A stretch of 64,000 nucleotides of DNA from Burkholderiales bacterium (GTDB lineage Bacteria; Pseudomonadota; Gammaproteobacteria; Burkholderiales; SG8-41): the NCBI GenBank assembly GCA_019744975.1, contig JAIETP010000016.1:1-64000 (forward strand). The letters run 5' to 3'. Shown here piece after piece: positions 36,966 to 46,253 of the stretch (the first letter of the stretch is position 1; every line of letters starts with the position of its first letter). A model generated the notes under the pieces. That model had not been told where the DNA came from. It did no database searches and worked only from the letters and a program-made list of their open reading frames with translations. A program made the position numbers and the translations under genes.

Positions 36966-38021
36966 ATGTTAAAAAACGACACCCTGATCCGCGCGCTGCT
37001 GCGGCTGCCCACGCCATACACGCCTGTCTGGGTCATGCGACAGGCCGGGCGTTACCTGCCGGAATACAACGCGACGCGTAAACGCGCCGGCAGTTTTCTG
37101 GGGCTGGCCAAGAATCCCGATTTTGCAACCGAAGTCACGCTGCAGCCGCTGGCGCGCTTCAAGCTCGACGCAGCCATCCTGTTCTCCGATATTCTGACCG
37201 TACCCGATGCGATGGGACTCGGCTTGTATTTCGCCGAGGGGGAGGGTCCGAAATTCGAACGCCCGCTGCGCGACGAATCGGCGATCCGCAAACTGGCCGT
37301 ACCCGATCCGGCGACCAGCCTCGGTTATGTGCTGGATGCGGTGAAACAGATCCGCCGCGCACTTGATAATTCCGTGCCGCTGATCGGTTTTTCCGGCAGC
37401 CCGTACACCCTTGCCTGTTACATGATCGAAGGCGGCGGCAGTGACGATTTCCGCACCATTAAAAGCATGCTTTATGCACGACCCGATCTGCTGCACCACG
37501 TGCTCGACATCAATGCCCGTGCGGTAATCGCCTACCTGAACGCACAGATCGAGGCTGGTGCGCAGGCAGTCATGGTATTCGACACCTGGGGCGGCTCGTT
37601 GTCCGATGCCGCCTACCGCGAATTTTCGCTGGAGTATCTGCGCCGCGTGATGGCCGGCGTGCATCGTGAGTGGGATGGACAAATCATCCCCAGCATCGTC
37701 TTTACCAAAGGCGGCGGCCTGTGGCTGGAGGACATCGCCGCCATCGGCTGCAATGCCGTGGGCCTCGACTGGACCGTCAATCTCGGCGCCGCCCGGCGCC
37801 GCATCGGCGACAAAGTGGCGCTGCAGGGCAATCTTGATCCGATGGTATTGTTCAGCAACCCTGCGGCCATCAGCACCCAGGTCGATGCCGTGCTGCGCCA
37901 GTTCGGCAAGGGATCGGGGCATGTCTTCAACCTCGGTCATGGCATTTCGCAGTTCACCCCGCCGGAACATGTCGCCGCGCTGGTCGATGCCGTCCATGAG
38001 CTGAGCCGCCAGTATCACTGA
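36966..38021 (+). CDS. hemE: Uroporphyrinogen decarboxylase
   Basis: The 351-residue enzyme removes four acetate carboxyls of uroporphyrinogen III to give coproporphyrinogen III. The signature [15 protein letters not shown] is at residues 19-33, and the catalytic Asp is in [26 protein letters not shown] is near the end. The ATG at 36966 gives the family's normal length; the longer frame from 36906 would only translate the repeat hairpin. No Shine-Dalgarno sequence precedes this ATG, because the heptamer repeat runs up to it. Confidence 0.96.
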   Translation: MLKNDTLIRALLRLPTPYTPVWVMRQAGRYLPEYNATRKRAGSFLGLAKNPDFATEVTLQPLARFKLDAAILFSDILTVPDAMGLGLYFAEGEGPKFERPLRDESAIRKLAVPDPATSLGYVLDAVKQIRRALDNSVPLIGFSGSPYTLACYMIEGGGSDDFRTIKSMLYARPDLLHHVLDINARAVIAYLNAQIEAGAQAVMVFDTWGGSLSDAAYREFSLEYLRRVMAGVHREWDGQIIPSIVFTKGGGLWLEDIAAIGCNAVGLDWTVNLGAARRRIGDKVALQGNLDPMVLFSNPAAISTQVDAVLRQFGKGSGHVFNLGHGISQFTPPEHVAALVDAVHELSRQYH

Positions 38022-38050
38022 CGCCAGCGCCGGCATAAGACGCAAAAAGC

Positions 38051-38059
38051 TTATGCACA
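38051..38059 (+). promoter_or_regulatory. DnaA box
   Basis: TTATGCACA fits the consensus TTATNCACA exactly and lies 30 bp after the hemE stop. Confidence 0.55.
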
Positions 38060-38120
38060 GCAAGGAGTTAGCGGATCATGGTTTTACCCCGGACCAGGCA
38101 TTACCACCAGCAGAATTATA

Positions 38121-38150
38121 TAAGTATTTGATTTTATTGATATTTTTATG
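38121..38150 (+). promoter_or_regulatory. AT-rich IHF-like site upstream of priA
   Basis: TAAGTATTTGATT (38121-38133) fits YAANNNNTTGATW exactly and the T-rich tract expected of strong IHF sites follows. It contains the 13-mer TTGATTTTATTGA (38128-38140) shared with engB and glmS. Confidence 0.55.
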
Positions 38151-38229
38151 AAGTTGCGGCTGTCGCGGCAGCGTGGCAAGGTCACGGGATCAAACAAATA
38201 TTCCGCTTGGACAGATTTGATCAACAAGC

Positions 38230-38238
38230 TTATCCACA
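38230..38238 (+). promoter_or_regulatory. DnaA box
   Basis: TTATCCACA is the strongest form of the DnaA-box consensus, 105 bp upstream of the priA start. Confidence 0.6.
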
Positions 38239-38342
38239 AGCCCGGATCCTGAAAAAACTCTGGCAGGCACACAAGTTGGCGGCCTTTCCGATAATCCTGC
38301 TGAACTTCACGCGCTAACTTTTTCGCCTCTTTAATCCCCGCG

Positions 38343-40520
38343 ATGAACCTGATCCGTGTTGCGCTCGATGTGCCGGTAGCGCGCCTGTTCGATTACCGCT
38401 GCGATGACCGCGCGGCGCAGATCGGCGCACGGGTACTGGTGCCCTTCGGCCGGCAAAAACTGATCGGTATCATCGTCGCCAGGCCGGATACCAGCGAAGT
38501 GCCGGAAGCCAAACTCAAACGCGCCCTCTCCGTGCTGGATGCGGAACCGCTGCTCGGTCGCGCCGATCTGCGCCTGCTCGAATTCGCCGCCGATTATTAC
38601 GTGCACCCGCTGGGTGCGGTGATCATGGCCACGGTACCGGCCGCACTGCGCCGTGTGCGCAGCCGCGAAGAGAAGCCGGCGGCCTATGCGCTGACCGCGG
38701 CAGGGGCTGCTGCCGATGTAGCAACATTGCCGCCACGCGCCCGCGCGCAACGCGAGCTGCTGGCGCTATTGCAGGACCATCCTGCCATCACACACAGCGC
38801 GATTGCGGCACTCGGCGCCGCGACACGCAAAGCCTTGCAGCTATTCATCACCCAAGGCTGGGTACAAACCACCACGCTGCCGCAGGACAAAACGGCAGCG
38901 ATGTCGATGCCAAGCGCGGGGCCGGCGCTGACTGCGGAACAAAATACTGCGACCAAGGCCATCACCGCCGCGCTGGGGACTTATCAACCCGTCCTGCTGT
39001 GGGGCATCACCGGCAGCGGCAAAACCGAGGTTTACCTGCATGCCATCGCCGCCGCCCTGGCCCGCGATGCCCAGGTGCTGCTGCTGGTGCCGGAAATTGC
39101 ACTGACTCCGCAACTGGAATCACTGGTCATTGCGCGCTTCCCCGGCATTCCGGTGGCCACGCTGCACAGCGGCCTGGCTGATGGAGAACGCGCCACGCGC
39201 TGGCAGGACGCGCGCAACGGCCGGGCGCGCATCGTGCTCGGCACCCGATTGTCGGTATTCACGCCGCTGCCTGACCTCGGCCTGATTATCGTTGATGAAG
39301 AACATGACACTTCGTTCAAGCAAGGCGAAGGTTTCCGGTATTCGGCACGCGATCTGGCGGTGGTCCGCGCCCGGCACGCAGGCGTGCCGGTGGTGCTCGG
39401 TTCAGCGACCCCGGCACTGGAAACCTATCGCAACGCCGTTGACCACCGTTACCAGCTGCTGACCTTGCCGGAGCGTATCAATGCCCGGCCGCCGGTGATT
39501 AGCTGCATCGATCTGCGTCATGAAAAAACCACGGACGGCCTGTCCGCCCGGCTGATCGCGGCCATCGGCAAACGCATGGATCGGAATGAACAAAGCATGG
39601 TGTTCATCAACCGTCGTGGGTATGCCCCGGTGCTGATGTGCGGCAGTTGCGGCTGGATGTCCGATTGCAAACGCTGTTCAGCCAGGCTGGTGGTGCATTT
39701 GCGCGACCGCCGGCTGCGTTGCCACCACTGCGGCCACGACAGCGCCGTGCCCAGCGCCTGCCCGGACTGCGGCGATGCCGACCTGGCGCCGGTCGGGCAG
39801 GGCACGCAGCGCATTGAAGCCGCACTGACGAAACATTTTCCAAAAGCCCGCATCCTGCGCGTTGACCGTGATACCACAAGGCGCAAGGACGCCTGGCAGG
39901 ACATGCGCAGCCGCGTCCGCGAGCGCACGGTCGACATCCTCGTCGGCACCCAGATCCTCGCCAAGGGCCATGATTTCCCGCACCTGAATCTGGTCGGCGT
40001 GGTCAACGCCGACGGCATGCTCTACAGCAACGATTTTCGTGCCGCGGAACGGCTGTACGCCTTGCTGACCCAGGTCGCGGGCCGCGCCGGCCGCGGTGAC
40101 CAGCAGGGTGAAGTGCTGGTGCAGACCGAGTTTGTCGACCATCCCTTGTATGCGGCGCTGCGCGATCAGGATTTTGACGCTTATGCGCGCAACCTGCTCG
40201 CGGAACGGCGCCAGGCCGGATTCCCGCCTTATGTGCATCAGGCCCTGTTGCGCGCCGAAGCGCGTACCGTGGATATTGCGTTGCAGTTTCTCGCACAGGC
40301 CGCCCGCAACGCCCGCCGCCTTAAACCGGCGGTGACGGTTTACGACCCGGTGCCCGCCAACATGATGCGCAAGTCCGGGCGCGAACGCGCACAACTGCTG
40401 GTGCAGTCACCTTCGCGCACCGATTTGCGCACATTCCTCAACGCCTGGCGTCCGTATCTGGCGGAGACCGCCAGCACCGCGGCGCGCTGGTCACTGGATG
40501 TGGATCCAGCGGAGTTCTGA
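38343..40520 (+). CDS. priA: Primosomal helicase PriA
   Basis: The 725-residue DNA helicase restarts stalled replication forks by loading DnaB. It has the N-terminal 3'-OH binding domain, Walker A GITGSGKTEVYLH near residue 220, Walker B VDEEHD near 317, VLGSATPALE (motif III), and the zinc-binding cysteine cluster at about 433-470 (CGSCGWMSDCKRC and CHHCGHDSAVPSACPDCG). QVAGRAGRGDQQGEV (motif VI) follows. The upstream gap with DnaA boxes suggests coordination with initiation. The small length is normal for the family. Confidence 0.96.
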   Translation: MNLIRVALDVPVARLFDYRCDDRAAQIGARVLVPFGRQKLIGIIVARPDTSEVPEAKLKRALSVLDAEPLLGRADLRLLEFAADYYVHPLGAVIMATVPAALRRVRSREEKPAAYALTAAGAAADVATLPPRARAQRELLALLQDHPAITHSAIAALGAATRKALQLFITQGWVQTTTLPQDKTAAMSMPSAGPALTAEQNTATKAITAALGTYQPVLLWGITGSGKTEVYLHAIAAALARDAQVLLLVPEIALTPQLESLVIARFPGIPVATLHSGLADGERATRWQDARNGRARIVLGTRLSVFTPLPDLGLIIVDEEHDTSFKQGEGFRYSARDLAVVRARHAGVPVVLGSATPALETYRNAVDHRYQLLTLPERINARPPVISCIDLRHEKTTDGLSARLIAAIGKRMDRNEQSMVFINRRGYAPVLMCGSCGWMSDCKRCSARLVVHLRDRRLRCHHCGHDSAVPSACPDCGDADLAPVGQGTQRIEAALTKHFPKARILRVDRDTTRRKDAWQDMRSRVRERTVDILVGTQILAKGHDFPHLNLVGVVNADGMLYSNDFRAAERLYALLTQVAGRAGRGDQQGEVLVQTEFVDHPLYAALRDQDFDAYARNLLAERRQAGFPPYVHQALLRAEARTVDIALQFLAQAARNARRLKPAVTVYDPVPANMMRKSGRERAQLLVQSPSRTDLRTFLNAWRPYLAETASTAARWSLDVDPAEF

Positions 40521-40654
40521 GCCGGCGGAAACGGGGCATCCCACAGGGACGCCATGTTAGAATTCGGCACTTTTTAGCAGACAAAAATCCATCGTAATAC
40601 TCCACCGGGTGATACTCCGCCACCGGTTGTTTTACGCGATTCCACCCTTCCGAA

Positions 40655-42397
40655 ATGACCACCACCTCCACCGACGCCAGAACCCTGCTCGCCGGCCTGC
40701 TCCGGCAGGCCTTGGTGCAGGTGGTGCCTGCCGGCACCACTGCCGGCATTGTGCTCGACCGGCCCAAACTCGCGCAGCACGGCGACTTCGCCTGCAATAT
40801 CGCGCTGCAACTGGCGAAAGAACTGCGTGGCAATCCACGCGCCATCGCCCAGCAGCTGGTCGCCGCGCTGCCGGCATCGCCGGACGTGGAAAAAACCGAA
40901 ATCGCCGGTGCAGGGTTCATCAACCTGTTCCTGACGCAATCGTACAAACAGCGGGTGGTCGGGCGCATTCTCGGTGCAGGCGAAAATTACGGCACCAGCA
41001 CTTTCGGTCAGCGTAAAAAAACCCAGATCGAATTTGTGTCCGCCAATCCCACCGGGCCGCTGCATGTCGGTCATGGCCGCGGTGCTGCATACGGCGCCAG
41101 CGTAGCCACCATACTGACTGCTGCGGGATTCGATGTCTCGCGTGAATATTATGTCAACGACGCCGGCCGCCAGATGGACATTCTGGCGCTGTCGACCTGG
41201 CTGCGTTATCTGCAACTGGGCGGCGAAACCGTCAGTTTTCCGCCGAATGCCTACCAGGGTGATTATGTACGCGCGATGGCGGCAGAGCTGCACACAGCAG
41301 ACGGCGCGCGTTATCTCAAACACTGGTCAGACGCCGCAGCCGGCGTCAGCGACGTCGCCACTGATCCGGAAAAACACCTCGACGACCTGATCAACAACGC
41401 CAAAAACCTGCTCGGCGCGGACTATGAGCGCGTGCACCGTCATGCGCTGCAACAGCAGTTGGCCGATTGCAAAAACGATCTGGAAGAATTCGGTGTCACC
41501 TTTGACCAGTGGTTTTCCGAACGCTCGCTGTACACCTCCGGCCAAGTCGAACGCGCGGTGCAGGAACTGGCGAAGCGTGGCCATCTCTATGTGAAAAATG
41601 GCGCCAAGTGGTTCCGCTCCACCGACTTCGGTGATGAAAAAGATCGTGTGGTACAACGCGAAAACGGCCAGTACACCTATTTCGCCAGCGACATCGCCTA
41701 TCACCTGGAAAAATTCGGCCGCGGCTTCGACGTGGTCATCGACGTCTGGGGTGCCGACCACCACGGTTATATCCCGAGGGTAAAGGGCGCCTTGCAGGCG
41801 CTGGGCATGGAAGCGACACGGCTGAATGTGGCGCTGGTGCAGTTCGCCGTGCTCTACCGCGACGGCCAGAAAGTTTCGATGTCGACGCGCTCCGGCGAAT
41901 TCGTCACGCTGCGCGAACTGCGCCACGAAGTCGGCAACGATGCCGCGCGGTTTTTCTATGTGCTGCGCAAAAGTGACCAGCACCTTGATTTCGACCTCGA
42001 TCTCGCCAAGGCGCAGAGCAACGACAACCCCGTTTATTACATCCAGTACGCACACGCCCGGGTCTGCAGCGTGCTTGAACAATGGGGCGGCGATGCCGCG
42101 GCCCTGCATGATGCCGACGTCACGCCCCTGACCTCGACCCACGAAGCGGGGTTGCTGAAAAACCTGATGGAGTATCCGGACATCATCGAAAGCGCGGCGC
42201 GCGAACTGGCGCCGCACATGGTGGCCTTCTACCTGAAAGACCTCGCCAGTGAATTCCACAGCTACTACAATGCCGAGCGTTTTCTGGTTGAGGACGCGGC
42301 CCTGACCCGCGCCCGGCTGGCGCTGGCGCTGGCGGTACGGCAGGTATTGCGCAACGGTCTCGCCCTGCTGGGTGTAGGCGCCCCTGAAAAAATGTAA
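40655..42397 (+). CDS. argS: Arginyl-tRNA synthetase
   Basis: The 580-residue class I synthetase charges tRNA-Arg. It has the N-terminal Add1 domain, the HIGH-like HVGHGRGAAYGASV near residue 138, the VWGADHHGYIPRVKGAL loop, and the degenerate KMSKS equivalent KVSMSTRSGEFVTL near 407. The anticodon domain at the end contains the usual YIQYAHARVCSVL. It starts 134 bp after priA, and the SPOR-domain gene follows nine bases behind its stop. Confidence 0.96.
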   Translation: MTTTSTDARTLLAGLLRQALVQVVPAGTTAGIVLDRPKLAQHGDFACNIALQLAKELRGNPRAIAQQLVAALPASPDVEKTEIAGAGFINLFLTQSYKQRVVGRILGAGENYGTSTFGQRKKTQIEFVSANPTGPLHVGHGRGAAYGASVATILTAAGFDVSREYYVNDAGRQMDILALSTWLRYLQLGGETVSFPPNAYQGDYVRAMAAELHTADGARYLKHWSDAAAGVSDVATDPEKHLDDLINNAKNLLGADYERVHRHALQQQLADCKNDLEEFGVTFDQWFSERSLYTSGQVERAVQELAKRGHLYVKNGAKWFRSTDFGDEKDRVVQRENGQYTYFASDIAYHLEKFGRGFDVVIDVWGADHHGYIPRVKGALQALGMEATRLNVALVQFAVLYRDGQKVSMSTRSGEFVTLRELRHEVGNDAARFFYVLRKSDQHLDFDLDLAKAQSNDNPVYYIQYAHARVCSVLEQWGGDAAALHDADVTPLTSTHEAGLLKNLMEYPDIIESAARELAPHMVAFYLKDLASEFHSYYNAERFLVEDAALTRARLALALAVRQVLRNGLALLGVGAPEKM

Positions 42398-42406
42398 GAT
42401 TACCCA

Positions 42407-42985
42407 GTGAGCCGGGACTACAAAGGCAGTGAACGCAAGGGCAGCTCCCGCAGCAGCGGGGGCTCGCTGTTCATCGGCATCCTGATCGGGCTGGTACTGG
42501 GGCTGGGCATCGCACTGGGCGTCGCCTGGTATATCAACAAAATGCCCAATCCCTTCCCGCAAAAAGCGACGACGACGAAATCCGACCCTGCCAAACCCGC
42601 GGAACCCGCAAAAGCACCGGAAAAAGGCGGCAAACCCGCCGTAGAAGCCAAACCGCGCTTTGATTTCTACAAGATTCTGCCCGGTGTTGAAGAACCTGCC
42701 ACCGACCAGCAGTTGCGCGATGCCAAAGGCACGACCAGGGAATCCTTCTACCTGCAGGCCGGTGCCTTCCAGAACGCGCCTGATGCCGACAATCTGAAGG
42801 CCAGACTGGCGCTGCTCGGCATGCAGGCCTCGATCCAGACCACGACCCTGCCCGACCGCGGGGTCTGGCACCGCGTGCGTATCGGTCCTTACGGCAACGT
42901 CGAGGAACTGAACCGCACCCGCGACACTCTGAAGAAAAACGGCATCGACACCACGCTGATCAAAGTGCGCGACGCCGACAAATAA
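42407..42985 (+). CDS. SPOR-domain cell division protein (FtsN-like)
   Basis: The 192-residue protein begins with GTG at 42407. It has a basic cytoplasmic tail, one membrane segment (about residues 19-43, FIGILIGLVLGLGIALGVAW), a Lys/Pro/Ala-rich linker and a C-terminal SPOR domain (about 112-188, beginning FYLQAGAFQNAPDADNLKARL, with VWHRVRIGPYGNVEE). SPOR domains bind denuded glycan strands at the septum. It has the topology of FtsN, and argS-SPOR neighbours are common in Betaproteobacteria. It probably is cotranscribed with argS. Confidence 0.9.
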   Translation: MSRDYKGSERKGSSRSSGGSLFIGILIGLVLGLGIALGVAWYINKMPNPFPQKATTTKSDPAKPAEPAKAPEKGGKPAVEAKPRFDFYKILPGVEEPATDQQLRDAKGTTRESFYLQAGAFQNAPDADNLKARLALLGMQASIQTTTLPDRGVWHRVRIGPYGNVEELNRTRDTLKKNGIDTTLIKVRDADK

Positions 42986-42986
42986 C

Positions 42987-43058
42987 GCCGTTTACTGCGC
43001 CATTTACTACGCTGCTTACTGTGCCGCTTACTGTGCCGTTTACTGCGCCGTTTACTGA
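42987..43058 (+). repeat. Six tandem copies of a 12-mer
   Basis: Six head-to-tail 12-bp units of the type GCCGTTTACTGC fill 72 bp between the SPOR gene stop and dsbA. Units 1 and 5 are identical, and the others differ at two to four positions, mostly transitions. A seventh degenerate start (GCCGTTCAC) follows at 43064. It is not a CRISPR: there are no spacers and the unit is too short. Confidence 0.9.
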
Positions 43059-43082
43059 ATAATGCCGTTCACAGGAGTCTTC

Positions 43083-43745
43083 ATGCAATCACCCCGTTTT
43101 TTCCGCCGCATGCTGCTGGCCGTCGGCCTCAGCCTGTGTTTCGCCACCGCCCATGCCCAGCTGACCGCCGGCAAGGACTACTCAGTGGTGAAACCGCCGC
43201 AACCCACGGAAAGCGGCAACAAAATCGAAGTGCTGGAGTTTTTCTGGTACGGCTGCCCGCATTGCAACAACCTGCAGCCGTCGCTGGAGGCCTGGCTCAA
43301 ACGCAAACCGGCCGATGTCGAATTCAAGCGCGTACCCGCGGTATTCCAGGATTCGTGGATTCCGCTGACCAAGGCCTACTACACCATTGAAACCATGGGC
43401 CTGATCGACAAGCTGCACCAGGAGATGTTCGCCACGCTGCACAAACAGCGCGCGCCGCTGATCGATGCCAATGCGATTTTCGACTGGGCGGCGACCAAGG
43501 GTGTGGATCGCAAAAAATTCGCCGATGTTTACAACTCCTTCGGCATCAACGGACGCACCCAGCGCTCGATCGAGTTGACCCGCAAATATGACATCCCCGG
43601 CACGCCGGCGGTGGTCATCGATGGCCAGTATCTGACTGCGCCTTCGCGGACGCTGAAAGCCGACCGCAGTGTCGACTACGAGCGCTTTTTCCAGGTTGTT
43701 GACGGCCTGATTGCCGAGGCACGTAAAAACAAAGGGGCAAAATAA
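43083..43745 (+). CDS. dsbA: Thiol:disulfide interchange protein DsbA
   Basis: The 220-residue precursor starts at the ATG at 43083, preceded by AGGAG; the frame open from 43062 lacks this. After a signal peptide ending about residue 25 (ATAHAQ), the thioredoxin fold carries the active site CPHC in FFWYGCPHCNNLQP, a helical insertion and the cis-Pro loop GTPAVVIDG. DsbA oxidises cysteines of exported proteins in the periplasm. A second paralogue follows two bases after the stop. Confidence 0.94.
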   Translation: MQSPRFFRRMLLAVGLSLCFATAHAQLTAGKDYSVVKPPQPTESGNKIEVLEFFWYGCPHCNNLQPSLEAWLKRKPADVEFKRVPAVFQDSWIPLTKAYYTIETMGLIDKLHQEMFATLHKQRAPLIDANAIFDWAATKGVDRKKFADVYNSFGINGRTQRSIELTRKYDIPGTPAVVIDGQYLTAPSRTLKADRSVDYERFFQVVDGLIAEARKNKGAK

Positions 43746-43747
43746 GC

Positions 43748-44410
43748 ATGCCACGGGCGCCGGCGAATCTGATTGGCTGCGCGCTTGTCGTGCTGTTTTT
43801 TTTCACCGGCACGGTTGTGGCGCAGCAGCCTGCATCAAAACAGCCAATCCGCGCTGAAATCGAATACCGGATCATCAAGCCGCAGCCGGTCAGCGTGGCA
43901 AACGGCATCGAAGTCATCGATTTTTTCTGGTACGGCTGCCCGCATTGCCACAACCTGCAACCGGCGCTGGAACGCTGGATCAGCCGTAAACCCGCCGACG
44001 TCACCGTGCGCCGCATTCCCGCGATATTGCGTGACAGCTGGGCACCGCATGCGCGCATCTATTACACGCTGGAAGCACTGGGCGAAGTGGAGCGCCTTCA
44101 TCAGCGCGTCTATCACGGCTATCACGTGGATGAACTGTCCATGAGCAAACCCGAGGTGATGTCCGAGTGGGCGGTGCGCAACGGCATCACCCGCGAACGC
44201 TGGGATGAGGCCTACAATTCACCGGCAGTACAGCGCAAAGTGGAAGAGGCCGCCAGATTGAGCAGGGCTTACAGCATCGCCGGTACGCCCTCGCTGGTGG
44301 TCAATGGCCGCTACCTGACTTCCGGCAGCATGGGCGAGTCGCTGAACAGCACCGTGCTGATACTCGATGGACTGGTGCAGAAAGTACGCAGCGAAGCGGC
44401 CTTGCGCTGA
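43748..44410 (+). CDS. Second DsbA-like thiol:disulfide oxidoreductase
   Basis: This 220-residue protein is a clear paralogue of the preceding DsbA: N-terminal hydrophobic signal (LIGCALVVLFFFTGTVVAQQ), FFWYGCPHCHNLQPALERW with the same CPHC site and GTPSLVVNG cis-Pro loop. It lies two bases behind dsbA and must be cotranscribed. It could be a specialised oxidase or isomerase, or an accessory for specific substrates such as pilus or c-type cytochromes; sequence alone cannot tell. Its end is 12 bp from the convergent glmS stop. Confidence 0.9.
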   Translation: MPRAPANLIGCALVVLFFFTGTVVAQQPASKQPIRAEIEYRIIKPQPVSVANGIEVIDFFWYGCPHCHNLQPALERWISRKPADVTVRRIPAILRDSWAPHARIYYTLEALGEVERLHQRVYHGYHVDELSMSKPEVMSEWAVRNGITRERWDEAYNSPAVQRKVEEAARLSRAYSIAGTPSLVVNGRYLTSGSMGESLNSTVLILDGLVQKVRSEAALR

Positions 44411-44422
44411 CGCGGCCGGCTT

Positions 44423-46249
44423 TTACTCGACGGTCACGGACTTCGCGAGATTGCGCGGCTTGTCGACGTCGGTACCACGACGCAGCGCCGTGTGATAGGC
44501 CAGCAGTTGCAGCGGCACCGTATGCAGGATCGGTGACAGCAGGCCGGCATGGCCGGGCATCGAAATCACCCGCACTCCGTCGCTTTCGGCGATACGCGTG
44601 TCCTGGTCGGCAAGAACGTACAACTCACCGCCGCGCGCACGCACTTCCTGCAGGTTGGATTTGAGTTTTTCCAGCAACACATCGCGGGGAGCGACCGCCA
44701 CCACCGGCATGTTGCGGTCGACGAGCGCCAACGGCCCATGTTTGAGTTCGCCGGCAGCGTAGGCCTCGGCATGGATGTAGGTGATTTCCTTCATCTTCAG
44801 CGCGCCTTCCATCGCAATCGGGTAATGGATGCCGCGGCCGAGGAACAGCATGTGTTCCTTGCCGGCAAAAACTTTCGCCCACTCCACAATCGCCGGCTCA
44901 ATCTGCAGTACGTCGCTTAATGCCGCCGGCAGATGGCGCAGCGCATGCAGCAATTCCGCTTCACGTTCCGCACTCAGCCTTCCGCGCTGTTTCGCCAGCG
45001 CCACGGTCAGCAGTACCAGCGCGGCCAACTGAGTGGTAAAAGCCTTGGTCGATGCCACGCCGATTTCGGGACCGGCGCGGGTCAGGAAACGCAATTCGGA
45101 TGCGCGCACCAGCGCCGATTCCGGCGCATTGCAGATTGCCAGGCTGTAACGATGACCGCGCGCTTTTGCGTACTGCAATGCCGCCAGCGTGTCCGCGGTT
45201 TCCCCGGACTGCGAGATGGTCACCACCAGCGTATCCGGATCGTTCACCGGCTCGCGATAACGATATTCGCTGGCGATCTCGACATTGCAGGGCAATCCGG
45301 CGACGGCTTCGATCCAGTAACGGGCGACCATGCCGGCGTGATAACTGGTGCCACAGGCGAGTATCGTTAAGCCATTGATTTTATTGAATATTTTATCTGC
45401 GTTTGCGCCAAAGAGCTGCGCCACCACAGCACGCGCACTGGTCACCATTTCCAGTGTGTTCGCCACCGCCATCGGCTGCTCGAAGATTTCTTTCTGCATG
45501 TAATGCTGGTACGGGCCAAGCTCCACCGCAGCCGCCGTCAACGCTGTGGTCTGCTCCCTGCGCGCAGCAGCCTTGCCGGCGCCATCAAAAATGCGCACGT
45601 GCTCACGGGTCAGTTCCGCGCAATCACCTTCTTCCAGATAGACCACACGCTGCGTGACCTGTACCAGCGCCGAGGCATCCGAGGCCGCGAAATTTTCGCC
45701 CTTTCCCAGCCCGAGCAATAATGGCGCGCCCATGCGCGCCACCACCAGTCGTCCCGGATCGGTTTCGTTGACCACCGCAACCGCGTATGCACCAACCAGT
45801 TCGCCGACACTGCGCTGGACCGCGGCCAGCAAATCACCCGTTTGCCGCAGATGCAGATTCACCAGATGGGCAATGACTTCGGTGTCGGTATCCGACACGA
45901 ATTGATAACCGAGGCCGCGCAGTTTCTCGCGCAGCTCATCGTGATTTTCGATGATGCCGTTGTGCACCACCGAAATACCGCCTGAAACATGCGGGTGGGC
46001 ATTTTTTTCCGATGGGGCGCCGTGGGTCGCCCAGCGGGTATGCGCGATGCCGATGTCGCCCGCGACATGGTCCTGTTGCGCCATGCGCTCCAGCGCCGCG
46101 ACGCGCCCGGTACTGCGTATGCGTCGCAGTTCACCGTTGATCACGGCAATGCCCGCCGAATCATAACCGCGATATTCCAGCCGCTTCAGGCCTTCGATCA
46201 GGATGGGCACCACATCGCGCGCCGCGATGGCGCCGACGATTCCGCACAT
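44423..46249 (-). CDS. glmS: Glutamine-fructose-6-phosphate aminotransferase
   Basis: The 608-residue enzyme makes glucosamine 6-phosphate from fructose 6-phosphate and glutamine, the first step toward UDP-GlcNAc. Cys2 (MCGIVGAIA) becomes the N-terminal nucleophile. Two SIS sugar-phosphate domains follow ([12 protein letters not shown] and [17 protein letters not shown] in the first) and the conserved C-tail (NLAKSVTVE) closes the active site. glmU lies four bases upstream on the same strand. A local AT-rich patch (45368-45396) is among the recurrent motifs. Confidence 0.97.
   Translation of the reverse strand: MCGIVGAIAARDVVPILIEGLKRLEYRGYDSAGIAVINGELRRIRSTGRVAALERMAQQDHVAGDIGIAHTRWATHGAPSEKNAHPHVSGGISVVHNGIIENHDELREKLRGLGYQFVSDTDTEVIAHLVNLHLRQTGDLLAAVQRSVGELVGAYAVAVVNETDPGRLVVARMGAPLLLGLGKGENFAASDASALVQVTQRVVYLEEGDCAELTREHVRIFDGAGKAAARREQTTALTAAAVELGPYQHYMQKEIFEQPMAVANTLEMVTSARAVVAQLFGANADKIFNKINGLTILACGTSYHAGMVARYWIEAVAGLPCNVEIASEYRYREPVNDPDTLVVTISQSGETADTLAALQYAKARGHRYSLAICNAPESALVRASELRFLTRAGPEIGVASTKAFTTQLAALVLLTVALAKQRGRLSAEREAELLHALRHLPAALSDVLQIEPAIVEWAKVFAGKEHMLFLGRGIHYPIAMEGALKMKEITYIHAEAYAAGELKHGPLALVDRNMPVVAVAPRDVLLEKLKSNLQEVRARGGELYVLADQDTRIAESDGVRVISMPGHAGLLSPILHTVPLQLLAYHTALRRGTDVDKPRNLAKSVTVE
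45368..45396 (+). promoter_or_regulatory. AT-rich IHF-like motif inside glmS
   Basis: On the plus strand TAAGCCATTGATT (45368-45380) fits YAANNNNTTGATW exactly and an AT tract follows. It contains the 13-mer TTGATTTTATTGA (45375-45387). The glmS codons here (AAA ATA, AAT AAA, TTA ACG ATA) break the gene's usual GC-rich usage. Confidence 0.5.
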
Positions 46250-46253
46250 ACGG

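Larger units (their letters stand above)
38022..38342. other. 321-bp hemE-priA spacer with DnaA boxes and an IHF-like site
   Basis: No gene is seen in this gap. It holds two perfect TTATNCACA DnaA boxes in the same orientation, TTATGCACA (38051-38059) and TTATCCACA (38230-38238). Each is preceded by AAGC, so that AAGCTTAT(G/C)CACA is repeated 179 bp apart. Between them lies the AT-rich IHF-like site at 38121-38150. This combination occurs in replication origins and in DnaA-regulating loci such as datA and DARS of E. coli; the true origin is expected beyond the right edge near dnaA. Confidence 0.6.

Noticed and set aside
38022-38342. Main replication origin
   Set aside because: Only two DnaA boxes are seen, and the partition locus with rnpA at the right edge points to an origin near dnaA outside the window. 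I kept it as a DnaA-related site only.
41327-42871. A 514-codon open frame on the minus strand opposite argS
   Set aside because: It is antisense to argS and the SPOR gene, both clear by motif; no family motif appears in the mirror frame.
42987-43058. CRISPR array
   Set aside because: The units are contiguous 12-mers with no spacers, and no cas gene is in the window.
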